Shown here in pieces: positions 23,580 through 32,568 of a DNA stretch of 64,000 bases. Under the pieces are notes generated by a model. The model was not told the origin of the DNA, did no database searches, and saw only the letters and a program-made list of their open reading frames with translations. The stretch is from NCBI RefSeq assembly GCF_017351175.1, contig NZ_JAFMPN010000005.1, forward strand, positions 124,001 to 188,000, read 5' to 3'. Each line of letters opens with the position of its first letter. Within the stretch, counting starts at the first letter, position 1. Both the position numbers and the translations under genes were made by a program. Source of the stretch: Desulfovibrio sp. Huiquan2017 (GTDB lineage Bacteria; Desulfobacterota; Desulfovibrionia; Desulfovibrionales; Desulfovibrionaceae).

Positions 23580-24419
23580 ATGGAATACCATAGGAAGATA
23601 CAGCATTCTGCCGCATACATACATGAAAAGCTAGGCAAAATTCAAGCTGGAACCGTGGCCTTTGTCACAGGGACCGGGCTGGGTCCTTTGACCGAGGCCA
23701 TCGCGAACCCGGTCATCGTCCCCTATGGCGACATTCCCCATTTCCCGGTTTCCTCGGTGAAAAGCCATGCGGGACGCCTCATTTCCGGCACCATCGAAGG
23801 CACCCCCGTACTCGCCCTGGACGGCCGGTTCCACCTCTACGAGGGATTCACTCCGCAGGAGGTCACGCATAATATCCGGGTGCTCGGCGAATTGGGCGTC
23901 GGGACTCTGGTCCTGACCAACGCGGTGGGCGCGCTCAATCCCTCCTTTGAAGTAGGCTGTCCCATGCTCATCGAAGACCACATCAACCTGACCGGCCAAA
24001 GCCCCCTGCGCGGCGGCAACGTGGACGCCTGGGGCGACCGTTTCCCGGACATGTGCGCGGTCTACGATCCGGCCCTGCGCGAACTCGCCGTGGACAAGGC
24101 CCTGCAACTGGGCGTCCGCCTGGAACGAGGCGTGTTCATGCAGGTCATGGGCCCGAACATGGAGACCCCGGCCGAAACCCGCATGTACCGAATCATGGGC
24201 GCCGACGCCATCGGCATGTCCACCTGCATGGAGGCCATCGCCGCCCACCACATGGGCATCCGCATCCTCGGCCTATCCTGCCTGACCAACAAGAATCTGC
24301 CGGACTGCATGGAGGAGGCCCCCCTGGACAGGGTCATCGCCCAGGCGGAGAAATCCTCCGCCGCCATGGTCAAACTTCTGCGGGCCATCCTAAAGGAAAT
24401 CCCCCAACCTGCCGAATAA
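23580..24419 (+). CDS. Purine-nucleoside phosphorylase
   Basis: 279 residues of the trimeric inosine/guanosine PNP family. Phosphate and nucleoside site motifs are VAFVTGTGLGPL, GRFHLYEGF, LTNAVGALNPSFEVG and MQVMGPNMETPAETRMY, with N and T residues near LSCLTNKN. It cleaves purine nucleosides with phosphate to base and ribose-1-phosphate for salvage. AAAGGAG lies before the ATG. Divergent from motA. Confidence 0.94.
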   Translation: MEYHRKIQHSAAYIHEKLGKIQAGTVAFVTGTGLGPLTEAIANPVIVPYGDIPHFPVSSVKSHAGRLISGTIEGTPVLALDGRFHLYEGFTPQEVTHNIRVLGELGVGTLVLTNAVGALNPSFEVGCPMLIEDHINLTGQSPLRGGNVDAWGDRFPDMCAVYDPALRELAVDKALQLGVRLERGVFMQVMGPNMETPAETRMYRIMGADAIGMSTCMEAIAAHHMGIRILGLSCLTNKNLPDCMEEAPLDRVIAQAEKSSAAMVKLLRAILKEIPQPAE

Positions 24420-24483
24420 ATTTTGGGGTGTCTCACCCCACGGCACGCCAACGGCAAAAAGAAACAGCGACCGGGACGACGAC

Positions 24484-25155
24484 ATGAACAAAACGGCCTT
24501 GAGCATCTTGATGGCAACTCTTCTGTTCCTCACGGCGGGGTGCGGCAACCGTATGTGGCAGGACACCAAAGGCGTCACGACGGGAACCTTCAACTATGTG
24601 TTCGACACCACGCCCACGGCCCAGCCCTACCACGACACCGCGTCCGTCCCAATCATCGAGCTCAACTACCGGGCCGCCGATACCCTCTACGCCAACGTGG
24701 CCAGCCACGAACTGAGCCCCGACGCCGCCATATTCATCACCCCCTTCACCAATGAGAACGACCCCGGCGACACGTCGGTTTTCGGCCGGACCATGACCGA
24801 TCAAATCGCTGACCGCCTGGTCCAGCGCGGCGTACACGTCAACGCGGGGACACCCAACGTCACGGACTTCACCTACGCCGTCGGCGTCACGGGCGAGGAT
24901 TACGGCAAGGCCGCCGGATTGGCCGGCTCCTCCCGCCAACTGCCGCCCCGGTCCGCCAAACTGGTCGGCTCCTACGTCATCGCCGACCAGTACGTCTACA
25001 TGACCGCCCGGGTCGTCCGCCTGGTGGATTCCATCGTTGTCTCGGCCCATAACTGGACCTTGCCCATCACCGCCAGCGTGCGCCAGATGCTCCCGCAGCT
25101 CTCGGCCCAGGACCAGGGCCTCACCCCCACAGTCAAAACCTCGTTTAACGACTAG
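24484..25155 (+). CDS. FlgO-domain outer-membrane lipoprotein
   Basis: 223 residues. A lipoprotein signal ends at the lipobox LTAGC. The mature part contains the FlgO-type fold (IFITPFTNENDPGDTSVFGR, MTDQIADRLVQRGVHV, LVGSYVIADQYVYMTARVVR). Related proteins affect flagellar outer-membrane structures in Vibrio. It starts 64 bp after the phosphorylase gene, on the same strand. The function here is inferred from family membership only. Confidence 0.8.
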   Translation: MNKTALSILMATLLFLTAGCGNRMWQDTKGVTTGTFNYVFDTTPTAQPYHDTASVPIIELNYRAADTLYANVASHELSPDAAIFITPFTNENDPGDTSVFGRTMTDQIADRLVQRGVHVNAGTPNVTDFTYAVGVTGEDYGKAAGLAGSSRQLPPRSAKLVGSYVIADQYVYMTARVVRLVDSIVVSAHNWTLPITASVRQMLPQLSAQDQGLTPTVKTSFND

Positions 25156-25167
25156 CCAAGACACGAA

Positions 25168-25197
25168 AAAGGGACGCCGCATCGGCGACGTCCCTTT
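25168..25197. terminator. Bidirectional terminator between flgO-like gene and kor operon
   Basis: AAAGGGACG...CGTCCCTTT stem with one mismatch. Five Ts follow it on the minus strand and three on the plus strand. It separates two convergent genes. Confidence 0.8.
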
Positions 25198-25221
25198 GGT
25201 TGTACGCGACCCGCTCCGGGG

Positions 25222-25827
25222 TCAGTCGATTTCTCCATATTCCTCAACGCGCCAGACTTCGCTGGCATCCTCGCCCCATTCCTTCTTGGCCAGCCGATGC
25301 CCGAGGTTGAAGGCCTTGGTATTCGAGGGGCGAATCTTGGGCGGGAGCACGGATTCCATGCTCTTGCGCATGGCGGCCTGATTGATGAAGGGCAGGAGGA
25401 AGGACAGCGCGCCGAGAACCACGGTGTTCATAGCCTGAACCACGCCGATCTTGTCCTTGGCCAGGCGGGTGAAGGGCAACCCGATATACTGGTTGGTGGG
25501 CGGCTGTTTGACCAGGTCGGATTCGATGACCAGGATGCCGCCCTTCTTGAGATACGGGAAGTAGGCGTTGCACGCCTCCTGGGACAGGGCCACGAGCAGG
25601 TCCAGGGATTCTGCCTTGGGATAACTGATCCGGCTGGAGCTGATGACCAGGTCGCATTTGCTGGAGCCGCCACGCGCCTCGGGCCCGTAGCTCTGGGTCT
25701 GGGTGACGTTGTAGCCGTGGCCCAGCGCCAGGCCCTGGCCCATGATCTTGCCCAGGGTGATGATCCCCTGGCCGCCGAGGCCGGAGAAACGGATTTCAAA
25801 ACGGTCGAGTTCCTGTTGCGCCTTCAT
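25222..25827 (-). CDS. korC: 2-oxoacid:ferredoxin oxidoreductase, gamma subunit
   Basis: 201 residues of the POR gamma family: FSGLGGQGIITLGKIMGQGL near the start and TQTQSYGPEARGGSSKCDLVIS, the usual RGG-S signature. It overlaps the beta gene by 4 bp and completes a four-gene set. The complex oxidatively decarboxylates a 2-oxoacid to its CoA ester while reducing ferredoxin, or runs in reverse. 2-Oxoglutarate is the most likely substrate by gene order, but 2-oxoisovalerate cannot be excluded. Confidence 0.85.
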   Translation of the reverse strand: MKAQQELDRFEIRFSGLGGQGIITLGKIMGQGLALGHGYNVTQTQSYGPEARGGSSKCDLVISSSRISYPKAESLDLLVALSQEACNAYFPYLKKGGILVIESDLVKQPPTNQYIGLPFTRLAKDKIGVVQAMNTVVLGALSFLLPFINQAAMRKSMESVLPPKIRPSNTKAFNLGHRLAKKEWGEDASEVWRVEEYGEID

Positions 25828-26678
25828 CTACCTGCCCCCTTTGCGGCCTGCTTGAGGAAGTTCTCCTGCATGGCGTAGTAACGCTCCTCGTAACCGGGCC
25901 GCCCCCGGTCCACGAACACGCCGATAGGCATGCGGCCCGCACGCTTGTCCTCGGGCAATTCGTTGTAGCGCTCCAGGGGGATGGCCGTGGACTTGAGCCA
26001 TTTGTACATATCCACCGGGGTCTTGTACTTGTTCTTGCGGCCGAACTGGGTATGGCAGGGCGTGACGGCCTCCACCAGGCTGAATCCGGGCCGTTCCAAG
26101 GCCTCGACCATGATCTTTTCCAGTTGATTGACATGGAAGACCGTGCCGCGGGCCACGTAATTGGCCCCCGCGCCCCTGGCCAACTCCACGATATCGAAGC
26201 TGTGGTCCAACTGGCCGTAGGGATTGGTCATGGTGGTGGACCCTTCGGGCGTGGCCGGGGAACTTTGCCCGCCGGTCATGCCGTAGATGCTGTTGTTCAG
26301 GATCATGGCCGTGACGCCGATATTGCGCCGGGCGGCGTGGATCAGGTGATTGCCGCCGATGGACAGGGCGTCACCGTCGCCCATAAGGGCGATAACATGA
26401 AGATGCGAATTGGACATCTTGATGCCCGTGGCGAAGCTCAATGCGCGCCCATGGGTGGTGTGCACGGTGTTGAAGTCCACGTATACGGCCAGCCGCCCCG
26501 AGCAGCCGATGCCCGCCACCACGACAACGTCATCCTTGGGAATACCCAGCGAATGGATGGAACGGATCAAGGTGCCGAGCACGATGCCGTGGCCGCAACC
26601 CGCGCAGAGGACGTGCGGGAACTTCTTATTATGCCTCAGATACTGGTGAATGATTTCGTTTCCGGTGATGTTGCTCAT
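25824..26678 (-). CDS. korB: 2-oxoacid:ferredoxin oxidoreductase, beta (TPP) subunit
   Basis: 284 residues from the ATG at 26678, 4 bp after the alpha stop; the longer frame overlaps alpha and is rejected. CAGCGHG at the start and GIGCSGR are typical cluster and TPP-side motifs. The thiamine pyrophosphate fold shows GDGDALSIGGNHLIHAARRN followed by NNSIYGMTGGQ. This subunit binds TPP and Mg and receives electrons through its cysteines. Confidence 0.88.
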   Translation of the reverse strand: MSNITGNEIIHQYLRHNKKFPHVLCAGCGHGIVLGTLIRSIHSLGIPKDDVVVVAGIGCSGRLAVYVDFNTVHTTHGRALSFATGIKMSNSHLHVIALMGDGDALSIGGNHLIHAARRNIGVTAMILNNSIYGMTGGQSSPATPEGSTTMTNPYGQLDHSFDIVELARGAGANYVARGTVFHVNQLEKIMVEALERPGFSLVEAVTPCHTQFGRKNKYKTPVDMYKWLKSTAIPLERYNELPEDKRAGRMPIGVFVDRGRPGYEERYYAMQENFLKQAAKGAGR

Positions 26679-26682
26679 ACGG

Positions 26683-27828
26683 CTACCCCTGCATGATGAC
26701 CTTGAAGATTTCCGAAGGCGTGACGATCTGGCCGTCCACGCGGTTGATCGTCCTGACCGCCGCATGGCCCATATTGACGCGCTTCACCTCGCGGGACATC
26801 TGGCCCATGTTCATTTCCGGGACCACCAGGGTCTTGGCGTGGGCCAGGATCTTTTCCGTCTGCCTGCGGGGATACGGGAACAGGGTCATGAGCTTGAGCA
26901 GCCCGGCCTTGACCCCGTGGCTCCGGGCCTGCTGAACGGCCAGTTCGGCCGAACGGGCCACCGATCCGTAGGCAATGACGCAGACGTCGCAGTCCTCGGT
27001 CATGATCTCTTCGACGATCTGGATGTCGTAGAAAAATTGATCGATCTTGCGATGAATACGCTCCATCAGTTCCACAACCTCCTCGGGCCGCTGGGTGGGA
27101 AACCCGTTACGGTCGTGCGTCAGGCCAGTGACGTGAAAGCGGTAGCCTGAGCCGAGGGGCGGCATGGGCGGCACGCCGCGCACGGTCTCCTCGTAGGGCT
27201 TGTACCACTCGGGCGGCATGGACGGCACGGTGCGCGAAAAGACCTCGTACTCGCCCTCGTTGGGAATCTCGATCTTCTCGCGGGTATGGGAGGTGACTTC
27301 GTCCAGGAGCAGGATGACCGGCGTGCGGTATTTCTCGGCCATGTTGAAGGCCGTGATGGTCATGTCCAGGCACTCCTGCACGTTGGAGGCGGACAAAACG
27401 ATGATGGGATGGTCGCCGTGGGTGCCCCATCTCGCCTGCTGCACATCCCCCTGGGCCGGACTGGTGGGCAGCCCGGTGGACGGCCCGCCCCGCATGACGT
27501 TGACCAGGACCATCGGGGTCTCGGCCATAACGGCGTAGCCCAGGTTCTCCTGCATGAGCGAGAAGCCGGGACCGGAAGTGGCGGTCATGGCCTTGCGCCC
27601 GGAAAGGGAGGCCCCGATGACCGCGCCCATGCTGGCGATTTCGTCCTCCATCTGCATGAATACGCCGCCCTCCAACCGGGGCAGGCGGGCGGCCATGATC
27701 TCCATGATCTCCGAGGACGGGGTGATGGGATACCCGCCGAAAAACGAGCATCCGGCCAACAGCGCGCCTTCGACAACGGCTTCGTTGCCCAACGCGAATA
27801 TCTCGGTGCGTTTCCTTGGTCTGGGCAT
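26683..27828 (-). CDS. korA: 2-oxoacid:ferredoxin oxidoreductase, alpha subunit
   Basis: 381 residues from the ATG at 27828, two bases after the ferredoxin stop. Family motifs are GNEAVVEGALLAGCSFFGGY, PITPSSEIME, TATSGPGFSLMQENLGYAVM and VMRGGPSTGLPTSPAQGDVQ. It has the separate alpha (PP/CoA-binding) architecture found in Kor and Vor enzymes, not the fused pyruvate enzyme. Second gene of korDABC. Confidence 0.88.
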   Translation of the reverse strand: MPRPRKRTEIFALGNEAVVEGALLAGCSFFGGYPITPSSEIMEIMAARLPRLEGGVFMQMEDEIASMGAVIGASLSGRKAMTATSGPGFSLMQENLGYAVMAETPMVLVNVMRGGPSTGLPTSPAQGDVQQARWGTHGDHPIIVLSASNVQECLDMTITAFNMAEKYRTPVILLLDEVTSHTREKIEIPNEGEYEVFSRTVPSMPPEWYKPYEETVRGVPPMPPLGSGYRFHVTGLTHDRNGFPTQRPEEVVELMERIHRKIDQFFYDIQIVEEIMTEDCDVCVIAYGSVARSAELAVQQARSHGVKAGLLKLMTLFPYPRRQTEKILAHAKTLVVPEMNMGQMSREVKRVNMGHAAVRTINRVDGQIVTPSEIFKVIMQG

Positions 27829-27833
27829 GTCGG

Positions 27834-28121
27834 TCAAGCCCCCTTCCCGGCCGGTTTCTTCTTTGGCGGCACGGCTTCGGCGTCCTTTTCGGACAGCCCG
27901 TTTTCCATGGGTTCCTTGTCGCTGACCACGATGGCGAAATCCGGACAATGCAGTTCGCAGAATCCGCACCGTATACAGTCTTCCTCGCGCTCTACCACGG
28001 CCTTGCCTTCCAGGCTCAGGCCGAGGACCTTGCCCGGACAAAATTCGACGCAAATGCCGCAGCCTTTGCACCAATCCGGGTAGACGGTCACTTTGTTCCT
28101 GCCTTTGTTCTTACGGGACAT
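27834..28121 (-). CDS. korD: 2-oxoacid:ferredoxin oxidoreductase, ferredoxin-like delta subunit
   Basis: 95 residues from the ATG at 28121, just after GGAAGGAGCT. Two 4Fe-4S motifs: WCKGCGICVEFCPGKV and CIRCGFCELHCPDFAI. A Lys/Pro-rich tail follows. It shuttles electrons from the TPP subunit to ferredoxin. It is the first gene of the operon, with about 230 bp of A/T-rich upstream DNA that must carry the promoter. Confidence 0.88.
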   Translation of the reverse strand: MSRKNKGRNKVTVYPDWCKGCGICVEFCPGKVLGLSLEGKAVVEREEDCIRCGFCELHCPDFAIVVSDKEPMENGLSEKDAEAVPPKKKPAGKGA

Positions 28122-28299
28122 AGCTCCTTCCAGGGCTGCTGAAATTCCTCGGGCCGGGCCCGAGCAAGACGAAAAAAAATCTCCCAAGGCATCCGTTCCT
28201 TACGGTACCCAGTTGATTTTCTAACAGGTTTTTTCACCCTGTCCAACGATTTCGAAAAATTGATTTTCCCTTGCAAAAAATAAACGCGAAAAAACGCGA

Positions 28300-28336
28300 A
28301 ATGCGCCCGGAGGAAATCCCTCCGGGCGCATTTTTT
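28300..28336. terminator. Strong hairpin downstream of cbiC
   Basis: A 14-bp perfect stem (AATGCGCCCGGAGG / CCTCCGGGCGCATT) with a short loop lies 20 bp after the cbiC stop. The immediate T-run is on the plus-strand side; on the minus strand Ts come a few bases later. It probably ends cbiC transcription before the kor promoter. Confidence 0.8.
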
Positions 28337-28355
28337 ACAAGGAAAAAAACAAAAA

Positions 28356-28994
28356 TCAGGCGGCGAGCACGGCCAGCGCGTTGATCACCGAGGCGGCCAA
28401 CGCGCTGCCACCCTTGCGCCCTTCCACGGAGATATAGGGGATGTCCCTGCTCATGAGCAGCGCCTTGGACTCGGCCGCGTTCACGAATCCCACGGGCATG
28501 CCCACGACGAGCGCGGGGATTGCGGCGCCGTTGTCCGCGTGCTCCACCAGCCGGATAAGCGCGGTGGGCGCGTTGCCGATCACCCAAATATCCGGCTTCA
28601 GTTCGGCCACGGCCACGTCCACGGCGGCCTTGGCCCGGGTAATGCCCTCGGCTTTGGCCCGCGCCATAACACGCGGGTCGTTCATCAGGCAGTGCACGGC
28701 GCAGCCAAGCGGATCGAGCCTGCGCACGGGCATGCCGCGCCGGGCCATCTCCGTATCGGTGACGATCACGGCCCCGTTTTTCAGGGCATTGAGTCCGTTT
28801 TCCACGGCCTTTTCATGAAAGCGAACCAAGGAAAGCATCTCAAAATCCGCCGTGGTGTGGATCATGCGGCGGACGATCGCCCATTGCGGCCCCTGAAAGG
28901 GACGCGGTTCAGGCACCTCGGAATCGATGATCCGAAAGGATTCCGCTTCGATGTCCTCGGGTTTTTGAAAACTTTGAAAGGTTATTCCAGTCAA
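28356..28994 (-). CDS. cbiC: Precorrin-8X methylmutase (cobalt-precorrin-8 methylmutase)
   Basis: 212 residues from a TTG at 28994, eight bases after GGGAGG. A longer frame to 29108 would run through the terminator upstream and is rejected. RRMIHTTADFEML holds the catalytic histidine, and NAPTALIRLVE and VGMPVGFVNAAESK are family signatures. It moves the methyl group from C-11 to C-12 to give hydrogenobyrinic or cobyrinic acid in vitamin B12 synthesis. It stands alone; no other corrin gene is in the window. Confidence 0.92.
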   Translation of the reverse strand: MTGITFQSFQKPEDIEAESFRIIDSEVPEPRPFQGPQWAIVRRMIHTTADFEMLSLVRFHEKAVENGLNALKNGAVIVTDTEMARRGMPVRRLDPLGCAVHCLMNDPRVMARAKAEGITRAKAAVDVAVAELKPDIWVIGNAPTALIRLVEHADNGAAIPALVVGMPVGFVNAAESKALLMSRDIPYISVEGRKGGSALAASVINALAVLAA

Positions 28995-29046
28995 GACCGC
29001 ACCCTCCCGGTACAATTTTTCATCATTTTCACTCCGGTTTTTTCCC

Positions 29047-29097
29047 AAAAAACGAAACGGCCCGGAACTCTTTTCACTCGTTCCCCGGACCGTTTCG
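29047..29097 (-). terminator. Terminator of the amino-acid ABC importer operon
   Basis: CGAAACGG...CCGTTTCG stem (29053-29097), continued inward by CCGG pairs and followed on the minus strand by TTTTTT. It lies 43 bp after the last permease stop. Confidence 0.85.
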
Positions 29098-29139
29098 GCT
29101 GTCGGCAATCCATTTTGCGGGCCGCCCCGCTCCCGTTTC

Positions 29140-29856
29140 CTAACGATCCCGCGCCTGGTAGCGGGACAATTGGGCCTCCAGACGGCGGCTGTAGGAGGTC
29201 AAGATGAAGCAGATCAGAAAATACAGACAGGCGATGGTGATCCAAATCTCGAAGGATGCGACGGTCTCACGGTTGTCCACCTGGATACCGGTGCGGGTCA
29301 GTTCGATGACGCCGAGGATGGCGGCCAGGGACGTGTCCTTGGTCAGGGAAACGAATTGGTTGACGAAGGACGGGATCATGTTGCGCAGAGCCTGGGGCAG
29401 AATGATCAGCTTCATGGCCTGCGCGTGGGACAGTCCGGTGGACCGGGCGGCCTCCATCTGGCCCATGGGCAACGCCTTGACGCCCGCGCGGACGATTTCG
29501 CCCACATAGGCCCCGGTGAAGACCATGAAACAGAACATAGTCGTGGAAAAGGCGGGCATGGTCTGCCCGGTGATGACCGGGGCCAGGTAGTAGAACCAGA
29601 ATATGAGCAGCAGAAGCGGCATGCCGCGAATGACTTCGATGTAGCAGACTGCGGGAATCTTCACCCACCAGCGCCGCGACATGCGCATAAGGCCGGCGGC
29701 CAGGCCGATCCAGAAGGCGCCGAAGATGCCGAAGAAGGCCAGGATGACGCTGGCCACCAACCCTTCCGGATTGTGAATGAAGGGGAAGCGCCAGTCGAAA
29801 GAGGTGGTCCCGTAGAGGAAATAGTCCAGATTGCTAAATGCGATATCCCAATGCAT
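29140..29856 (-). CDS. Polar amino-acid ABC transporter permease (second subunit)
   Basis: 238 residues of the HisMQ/GlnP family. About five membrane helices; the ATPase-coupling EAA loop reads EAARSTGLSHAQAMKLIILP QALR in two adjoining pieces. RGMPLLLLIFWFYYLAP is typical of the N-terminal third. Last gene of a four-gene importer operon. Confidence 0.9.
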   Translation of the reverse strand: MHWDIAFSNLDYFLYGTTSFDWRFPFIHNPEGLVASVILAFFGIFGAFWIGLAAGLMRMSRRWWVKIPAVCYIEVIRGMPLLLLIFWFYYLAPVITGQTMPAFSTTMFCFMVFTGAYVGEIVRAGVKALPMGQMEAARSTGLSHAQAMKLIILPQALRNMIPSFVNQFVSLTKDTSLAAILGVIELTRTGIQVDNRETVASFEIWITIACLYFLICFILTSYSRRLEAQLSRYQARDR

Positions 29857-29866
29857 GGCCTCCCCC

Positions 29867-30634
29867 CTAATACATGACCTGAATCATGAAGTGCTTGTTG
29901 TACATGGTGATGCAGAACGAGACGACCAGGGAGATCGCCAGGTAGATCAACAGGGCAACGGTGAAGGCTTCGAAGGGCATGGCGTGGTAGGACTCGATCT
30001 GGGTGGCCTGGTACATGAGGTCGGTGACGCCCAGGACCATGACCAGGGACGAGTTCTTGATCAGGTTCAACGCCTGGGAAATGAGCGGCGGAATGACGAT
30101 GCGCAGGGCTTGGGGCAGGATCACGTAGCGGTATCCCTGAAGGAAGGAGAGCCCCACGGCGCGGGACGCCTCAAGCTGGTTCTTGGGGATGGAAAAGATG
30201 CCCGCCCTAATTTCCTCGGCGATGAAAGCCGAGGTGTACACGGTCAGGGCGATGACCCCCATGATAAATTCGACGTTGAGCAGCATCCACTCGCCCACGA
30301 AATGATGGCCGAAAAGGGTGAACGGGCCGGGAATCCAGGAGTAGAGGTCGTTCATCCAGTCGTTGATGGCTTTGGGGATGACGAAATGGGAAGCATTGTA
30401 CCAGAAGAAGATCTGCACGAGCAGCGGCGTGTTGCGGAAGAACTCGGTGTAGGCGAGGCTGAACCATTTGAAGAGCTTGAACGGAGTCATGCGCAGGATG
30501 CAAATAATGACGCCCAGAATCATGGCGCAAACAAGGGAGATCGTCGAAATCTGTATAGTGGTGCAGAACCCGTCCCACATCCACTGTGCGGGTTCGCCCG
30601 AAAACATCCTGGCCCAATGAAACGTATAATCCAA
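29867..30634 (-). CDS. Polar amino-acid ABC transporter permease (first subunit)
   Basis: 255 residues, HisMQ family: FRNTPLLVQIFFWY and the EAA loop (LEASRAVGLSFLQGYRYVIL). It contains an extra hydrophilic stretch around 85-105 (AINDWMNDLYSWIPGP) between helices. It starts 78 bp after the binding-protein gene, beyond a hairpin, and 10 bp before the second permease. Confidence 0.9.
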   Translation of the reverse strand: MDYTFHWARMFSGEPAQWMWDGFCTTIQISTISLVCAMILGVIICILRMTPFKLFKWFSLAYTEFFRNTPLLVQIFFWYNASHFVIPKAINDWMNDLYSWIPGPFTLFGHHFVGEWMLLNVEFIMGVIALTVYTSAFIAEEIRAGIFSIPKNQLEASRAVGLSFLQGYRYVILPQALRIVIPPLISQALNLIKNSSLVMVLGVTDLMYQATQIESYHAMPFEAFTVALLIYLAISLVVSFCITMYNKHFMIQVMY

Positions 30635-30662
30635 AATAAAGTCCGTCTGTTGAGGTTTCTGG

Positions 30663-30691
30663 AAAAAACGGGAGCGCTTTAAGCGCTCCCG
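30663..30691 (-). terminator. Intercistronic hairpin after the binding-protein gene
   Basis: CGGGAGCGCTT/AAGCGCTCCCG stem with a one-base centre (effectively a small loop), followed on the minus strand by six Ts. It would reduce permease transcription relative to the binding protein, as is common in ABC import operons. Confidence 0.8.
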
Positions 30692-30712
30692 GTAAATCGG
30701 ATCAACAGAATC

Positions 30713-31519
30713 TTACATGGGCCAGAGTTCCATCTCCCAGCCGGCGGGCAGGTCGTATCCCATCCACTTCTTGAACAGCTTCTGGTAGGTGCCGTCCAAC
30801 CACATCTCGTTCAAGCTCTTGTTGACGAAATCGCGGAATTCGGAATCATTCTGCGGAACGCCGAGGCCGTAAGGCTCGGAGGAGAAGAAAGCACCGACGA
30901 TTTCCCACTTCGCGGGATTGTCGTCACCGGCCTTGAGACCGGCCAGGATGCCGGAATCAGTGGTCACGGCCTTCACCTTGCCCTGCTTCAGCGCCATGAA
31001 GGCCTGCGGGTACTCGTCATAGGAGATGACCTGGGCCTTGGGCTGCGCGGCCTTGATGTTCTTCTCGGAGGTGGAGCCCTTCACGGTGCCGACCTTCTTG
31101 TTGGCCAGATCGGCGGTGGAGGTGATGCCGGAGCCCTTTTCGACCAGCAACTTCTGGCCGTCCATGAAGTAGGTGATGGAAAAGTCGATCTGCTCGTCAC
31201 GAGAGAACTTGTGGGTCATGGTGGCGGCCAGGATGTCCACGGAACCCTGAGCCAGCATGGGGATGCGGTTCTTGGAGGTGACGACTTTGAACTCGGGTTT
31301 CACGCCGATCTTGTCGGCGATGTACTTACAGATGTCCACGTCAAAGCCGACCAGTGCCTTGGAGTCGGGATCGACGAAGCCGAACAGGTTGACGGAGTCC
31401 TTGACGCCGCAGACCAGCACGCCCTTGGCTTTCACGTCCTCAAGCTTACCGGCGAACGCGGCGTTGGCCGCAAACGCGAACGACAGGACCAAAGCCAGAA
31501 TCAATACCAAACGTTTCAT
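30713..31519 (-). CDS. Amino-acid ABC transporter substrate-binding protein
   Basis: 268 residues. Sec signal peptide (VLILALVLSFAFAANAAFAG), then a type II periplasmic binding fold: GVLVCGVKDSVNLFGFVDPD, ALVGFDVDICKYIADKIGV, DEQIDFSITYFMDGQ, VGTVKGSTSEKNIK. The pattern fits acidic or polar amino acids (glutamate/aspartate/glutamine group). Second gene of the operon, after the ATPase. Confidence 0.92.
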   Translation of the reverse strand: MKRLVLILALVLSFAFAANAAFAGKLEDVKAKGVLVCGVKDSVNLFGFVDPDSKALVGFDVDICKYIADKIGVKPEFKVVTSKNRIPMLAQGSVDILAATMTHKFSRDEQIDFSITYFMDGQKLLVEKGSGITSTADLANKKVGTVKGSTSEKNIKAAQPKAQVISYDEYPQAFMALKQGKVKAVTTDSGILAGLKAGDDNPAKWEIVGAFFSSEPYGLGVPQNDSEFRDFVNKSLNEMWLDGTYQKLFKKWMGYDLPAGWEMELWPM

Positions 31520-31557
31520 GAATCCTCCTCTCTCTTAAGATGTCCGGGGTATGCCAA

Positions 31558-32286
31558 TTAAAGAATTTCCTTCAGGAAGTTCTTTGTGCGCTCGTTTTGG
31601 GGATTGCGGAAGAATTCGTCGGGCGCGGCCTGCTCCACGACCACTCCGCCGTCCATGAACAGGACGCGGTCGGCCACTTCGCGGGCAAAGCCCATCTCGT
31701 GGGTCACGCAAAGCATGGTCATCCCCTCGCGGGCCAGATCCTTCATGACATTGAGGACCTCGTTGATCATCTCCGGGTCCAGCGCAGAGGTGGGCTCGTC
31801 GAAGAGCATGACCTTGGGCTTCATGGCCAGGGACCGGGCGATGGCCACGCGCTGCTGCTGACCGCCGGAGAGTTCCGCCGGATACTTGTGGGCCTGGTCG
31901 TGGATGCCCACCCGTTCGAGCAGGTGCAGGGCGATCTCCTCGGCTTGATCCTTGGGCATATTTCTTACTTTGGTGGGCGCCAGGGTGACATTCCGGAGCA
32001 CCGACAGATGGGGATAAAGATTGAACTGCTGAAAAACAATGCCGATTTCGGCCCGCAGGTCATTGATATTCACGTCCTTGTCCAGGATATTCTTCCCGTC
32101 GAACAGGATCTGCCCCTTCTGATATTCCTCAAGTCGGTTGATACAGCGAATGAAAGTGGACTTGCCGGAACCGGACGGACCACAGATGACCAGCACCTCG
32201 CCCTTGTCTACGGATTCGGTGATCCCCTGCAAAACGTGAAAATCGCCATACCACTTGTGCAGTTTCTGCACGTCAATCATTGCCAT
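31558..32286 (-). CDS. Polar amino-acid ABC transporter ATP-binding protein
   Basis: 242 residues. Walker [20 protein letters not shown]-loop [15 protein letters not shown], signature [17 protein letters not shown], Walker [16 protein letters not shown]-loop VTHEM. The closest pattern is GlnQ/GltL. It drives import with the two HisMQ-type permeases downstream. Confidence 0.94.
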   Translation of the reverse strand: MAMIDVQKLHKWYGDFHVLQGITESVDKGEVLVICGPSGSGKSTFIRCINRLEEYQKGQILFDGKNILDKDVNINDLRAEIGIVFQQFNLYPHLSVLRNVTLAPTKVRNMPKDQAEEIALHLLERVGIHDQAHKYPAELSGGQQQRVAIARSLAMKPKVMLFDEPTSALDPEMINEVLNVMKDLAREGMTMLCVTHEMGFAREVADRVLFMDGGVVVEQAAPDEFFRNPQNERTKNFLKEIL

Positions 32287-32408
32287 TTGCAGCTGTCTCC
32301 GGACCTGAATGTGTAAATAAAAATAAGCCCCCTCCCGTTCGCCGAGTATCCGAACAGGCCGACAAGGCTCCAGTCACAGATAAAAAATATTGTCCGAAAC
32401 GGAAATAA

Positions 32409-32444
32409 AGTCAAGGTGTCCGGGGGAAAATACAACTTTGTCAA
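32409..32444 (-). promoter_or_regulatory. Candidate promoter region of the amino-acid importer
   Basis: On the minus strand two -35-like boxes occur, TTGACA (32444-32439) and TTGACT (32414-32409). The latter has an A/T-rich AATATT 17 bases downstream. Both sit 120-160 bp before the ATPase gene. Confidence 0.35.
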
Positions 32445-32471
32445 CACCCGAAAAGAGACAATCCCACATCG

Positions 32472-32500
32472 TTTCCCGGGGCATACCGCCCCCCGGGAAA
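32472..32500 (-). terminator. Hairpin downstream of the TAXI protein gene
   Basis: TTTCCCGGGG/CCCCGGGAAA arms with a nine-base loop, 69 bp after the stop of the gene at 32569. No T-run follows, so it may be a 3'-end stabiliser or a weak terminator. Confidence 0.45.
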
Positions 32501-32568
32501 GACCGCATTGCACTATTTCCCTGGCAAACACCGGCCACGGCATCACGGCGGGACGGATCGGAAACAGC

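Noticed and set aside
28995-29108. A longer N terminus for CbiC
   Set aside because: The extra codons overlap the terminator of the preceding operon, lack a ribosome site and exceed the family length; the TTG at 28994 has GGGAGG at the right distance.
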